A DNA stretch of 31,964 nt from JBBSTY01 sp038235385 (GTDB taxonomy: Bacteria > Actinomycetota > Acidimicrobiia > Acidimicrobiales > Acidimicrobilacustridaceae). The notes under the pieces are model-generated. The model saw only the letters and a list, made by a program, of their open reading frames with translations, was not told where the DNA came from and did no database searches. Both the position numbers and the translations under genes were made by a program. Location: assembly GCA_038235385.1 (NCBI GenBank), contig JBBSTY010000027.1, positions 1 through 31,964 of the forward strand. The letters run 5' to 3'. Positions 30,346 through 31,964 of the stretch are shown here, piece after piece; position 1 is the first letter of the stretch; each line of letters opens with the position of its first letter.

Positions 30346-30351
30346 AACGTA
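30346..30351 (-). promoter_or_regulatory. -10 box of ccr, leaderless
   Basis: TACGTT on the minus strand ends 7 nt before the ATG at 30338, and no ribosome-binding site is present. Confidence 0.45.
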
Positions 30352-30399
30352 GTGGTCCCGGTTCGCGCTCTCCACCGGAGCGAGGCACTCGGCGCCGAG

Positions 30400-30529
30400 G
30401 TGGGACGACTGCATCAGCCGGTGGCGCACCGAACACGCAGTCCGTTGCGGCGGTCGACGACGGGGTGGGACGACCGCGTCAGGCGGTGGCGCGGCGGACG
30501 CGCGGGCCGTCGGGGGTGTCGATGATCTC
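30400..30529. repeat. 65-bp tandem duplication of the cysS 3' end
   Basis: Bases 30465-30510 (the cysS end) and 30400-30445 match at 37 of 46 positions with a period of 65 bp. The similarity continues more weakly to 30529. The second copy still reads like the cysS end: VVDRRNGLRVRCATG-stop against IIDTPDGPRVRRATA-stop. Confidence 0.75.
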
Positions 30530-31954
30530 GAAGCCCTCGGCGGCCAGCTCGTCGCGGATGGCGTCGGCGCGTGCCCAGTCCTTGGCGTCGCGAGCCGCTT
30601 GACGGTCCGCCAGGAGCTCTTGGGCGTGCGTGTCGACATCGTCGATGGCGATGTCGTCCGCGGTGGACGACGGGGCTCCCAGCAGGTCGAGCGCGAGCAC
30701 GTCGTCGAAGTCGACCAGCAGCGCGGCCACCTCGGCCGAGGACAGCTCCGGGCTGCGAGTTACCTCCCAGGCCAGCGCGAGCGCCTGCGCGGTGTTGAGA
30801 TCATCGGCGATGGCGGCCCAGAAGCGTTCCCGGTAGGGAGCGGCCAGCGCTGCGTCGACGGTGGCGCCCGATGCCACGGCGTCGTCGCGGGCGTTGGCGG
30901 CGCGGCGCCGGAGCCGGTCGTAGGCCGCCTGCGCGCTGGCGAGCGCCTCGACGGAGAAGTCCTGCTGGGTGCGGTAGTGCGCCTGGAGGAGGAAGTACCG
31001 GAAGGCGAGCGGCGCGAAGCCCAGGTGGACGAGCTCGTCGAGGACGAGGACCTTGCCCGTCGACTTCGACATCTTCTCGGTGCCGATGCGCAGGAACTCG
31101 TGGTGCACCCAGTACGGGACCCAGGGGTGGATGTGCAGCGAGCACTCGCTCTGGGCGATCTCGTTGGTGTGGTGCACCGCGATGTGGTCGACACCGCCCG
31201 TGTGCAGGTCGAACTGCTCGCCCAGGTACTCGATCGACATCGCCGAGCACTCGATGTGCCAGCCGGGGAAGCCGACCCCCCACGGCGAGTCCCACTCCTG
31301 TTGGCGGTGCACGCCGGCGGGCGAGAACTTCCACAGCGCGAAGTCGGCCGCGTGGCGCTTGTGGTCCATGCCCTCGACCCGCCCGGTGGTCTCCAGCTCG
31401 GCGAGGTCCTGGCCGGTGAGGTCGGTGTAGTGCTCGAAGGTCGAGGTGTCGAAGTAGATGCCGTCGTCGGTGCGGTAGGTGACCCCCGCGTCCTCCAATC
31501 GGCGGACCATGGCGATCATCTCGTCGATGTGCTCGGTGGCCTTCGGGAGCGCCATCGGCTCGGCGCAACCCATCGCCGTGCGGTCGTGGGCCCATTGCGC
31601 GGTGTACCGCGCCGCCACCTCCGCCGCGGTGTCGCCGGCACGACGGGCCGCCAGCTCGAGCTTGTCGTCACCATCGTCGGCGTCGCTGGTGAGGTGACCC
31701 ACATCGGTGATGTTGATGACGTGGACGACCTCGAGACCGCTCGCCTCGAAGGAGCGACGCAGCACGTCGGCGACCACCTGCGAGCGCATGTTGCCGATGT
31801 GCTGGGCGGCGTAGACCGTGGGGCCGCACGAGTACATGCCGAGGTGGCCCGGGCGCAGCGGCACCACCGGTTCGACGCGGCGCGACCGGGTGTTGTGGAC
31901 GTGCACGGTGAACGGCGAGCGGGGTGGCAGGAGCGACAGCGGCGGTTGGGGCAT
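30479..31954 (-). CDS. cysS: cysteinyl-tRNA synthetase
   Basis: 491 residues, class I. It charges tRNA-Cys with cysteine. MYSCGPTVYAAQHIGNMRS holds the zinc-binding Cys43 and the HIGN form of HIGH (52-55). WDSPWGVGFPGWHIECSAMS carries the next zinc ligands, and EKMSKSTGK is the KMSKS loop. The C-terminal DLNTAQALALAWEV and the helix with RQAARDAKDWARADAIRDELAAEGFEIIDTPDG are also typical. The MshC cysteine ligase of mycothiol synthesis is a close relative, but length and the C-terminal domain fit CysS. The gene is complete, 10 bp from the right edge. Its stop codon lies in a duplicated 65-bp stretch, after which ccr follows on the same strand. Confidence 0.95.
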   Translation of the reverse strand: MPQPPLSLLPPRSPFTVHVHNTRSRRVEPVVPLRPGHLGMYSCGPTVYAAQHIGNMRSQVVADVLRRSFEASGLEVVHVINITDVGHLTSDADDGDDKLELAARRAGDTAAEVAARYTAQWAHDRTAMGCAEPMALPKATEHIDEMIAMVRRLEDAGVTYRTDDGIYFDTSTFEHYTDLTGQDLAELETTGRVEGMDHKRHAADFALWKFSPAGVHRQQEWDSPWGVGFPGWHIECSAMSIEYLGEQFDLHTGGVDHIAVHHTNEIAQSECSLHIHPWVPYWVHHEFLRIGTEKMSKSTGKVLVLDELVHLGFAPLAFRYFLLQAHYRTQQDFSVEALASAQAAYDRLRRRAANARDDAVASGATVDAALAAPYRERFWAAIADDLNTAQALALAWEVTRSPELSSAEVAALLVDFDDVLALDLLGAPSSTADDIAIDDVDTHAQELLADRQAARDAKDWARADAIRDELAAEGFEIIDTPDGPRVRRATA

Positions 31955-31964
31955 AGGGAGGTCC

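Overview
The window is about 32 kb of very GC-rich, densely coding chromosome. Codon bias, a LigC-type ATP-dependent ligase, crotonyl-CoA carboxylase/reductase, many acyl-CoA and alpha/beta-hydrolase type enzymes, and frequent leaderless starts behind a TAnnnT -10 box all point to an actinomycete. An environmental Acidimicrobiia-like lineage is my best guess, but that is inference. I see no rRNA, tRNA, CRISPR array, transposase or prophage gene.

Left part (1-6.6 kb): the end of a MocR-type regulator, a DJ-1/PfpI protein and an alpha/beta hydrolase (minus strand), then a lipoprotein and a copper-efflux pair (copA-copZ with an ATGA overlap and a CsoR-like site in the promoter), then a GtrA-like membrane protein.

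Middle left (6.6-12.9 kb): a minus-strand set that reads as one pathway: methyltransferase, glutamine-synthetase-like ligase, Fe-type alcohol dehydrogenase, class I gamma-glutamyl hydrolase and aldehyde dehydrogenase. The last three overlap end to start. A Bcp peroxiredoxin on the other strand sits between the ligase and the rest. The set fits glutamylation-dependent breakdown of an amino alcohol such as ethanolamine.

Middle (13-24 kb): a mix of single genes: GNAT acetyltransferase, secreted beta-helix-like protein, HdeD-family membrane protein, haloalkane dehalogenase, SpoU-type RNA methyltransferase, a 26-residue polylysine peptide with its own promoter and terminator, a hemolysin III/PAQR protein, a small helical protein, LigC, a lipoprotein, a TetR regulator, an acyl-CoA-dehydrogenase-type flavoenzyme, a stand-alone 5'-3' exonuclease and an 80-residue protein. 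Several gene ends or starts carry short tandem duplications anchored on the stop or start codon.

Right part (24.5-32 kb): a branched-chain-amino-acid-type ABC substrate-binding lipoprotein with a fused LivH-LivM permease but no ATPase gene, a small L7/L12-C-terminal-like protein, the ethylmalonyl-CoA pathway pair ccr and epi, and cysS. Three copies of an exactly 50-bp palindromic element (CGAAATTGC...GCAATTTCG ends, two inner hairpins, one compensatory base change) lie in the three gaps between livHM, the L7/L12-like gene, epi and ccr. This element is the most striking unexplained structure in the window.
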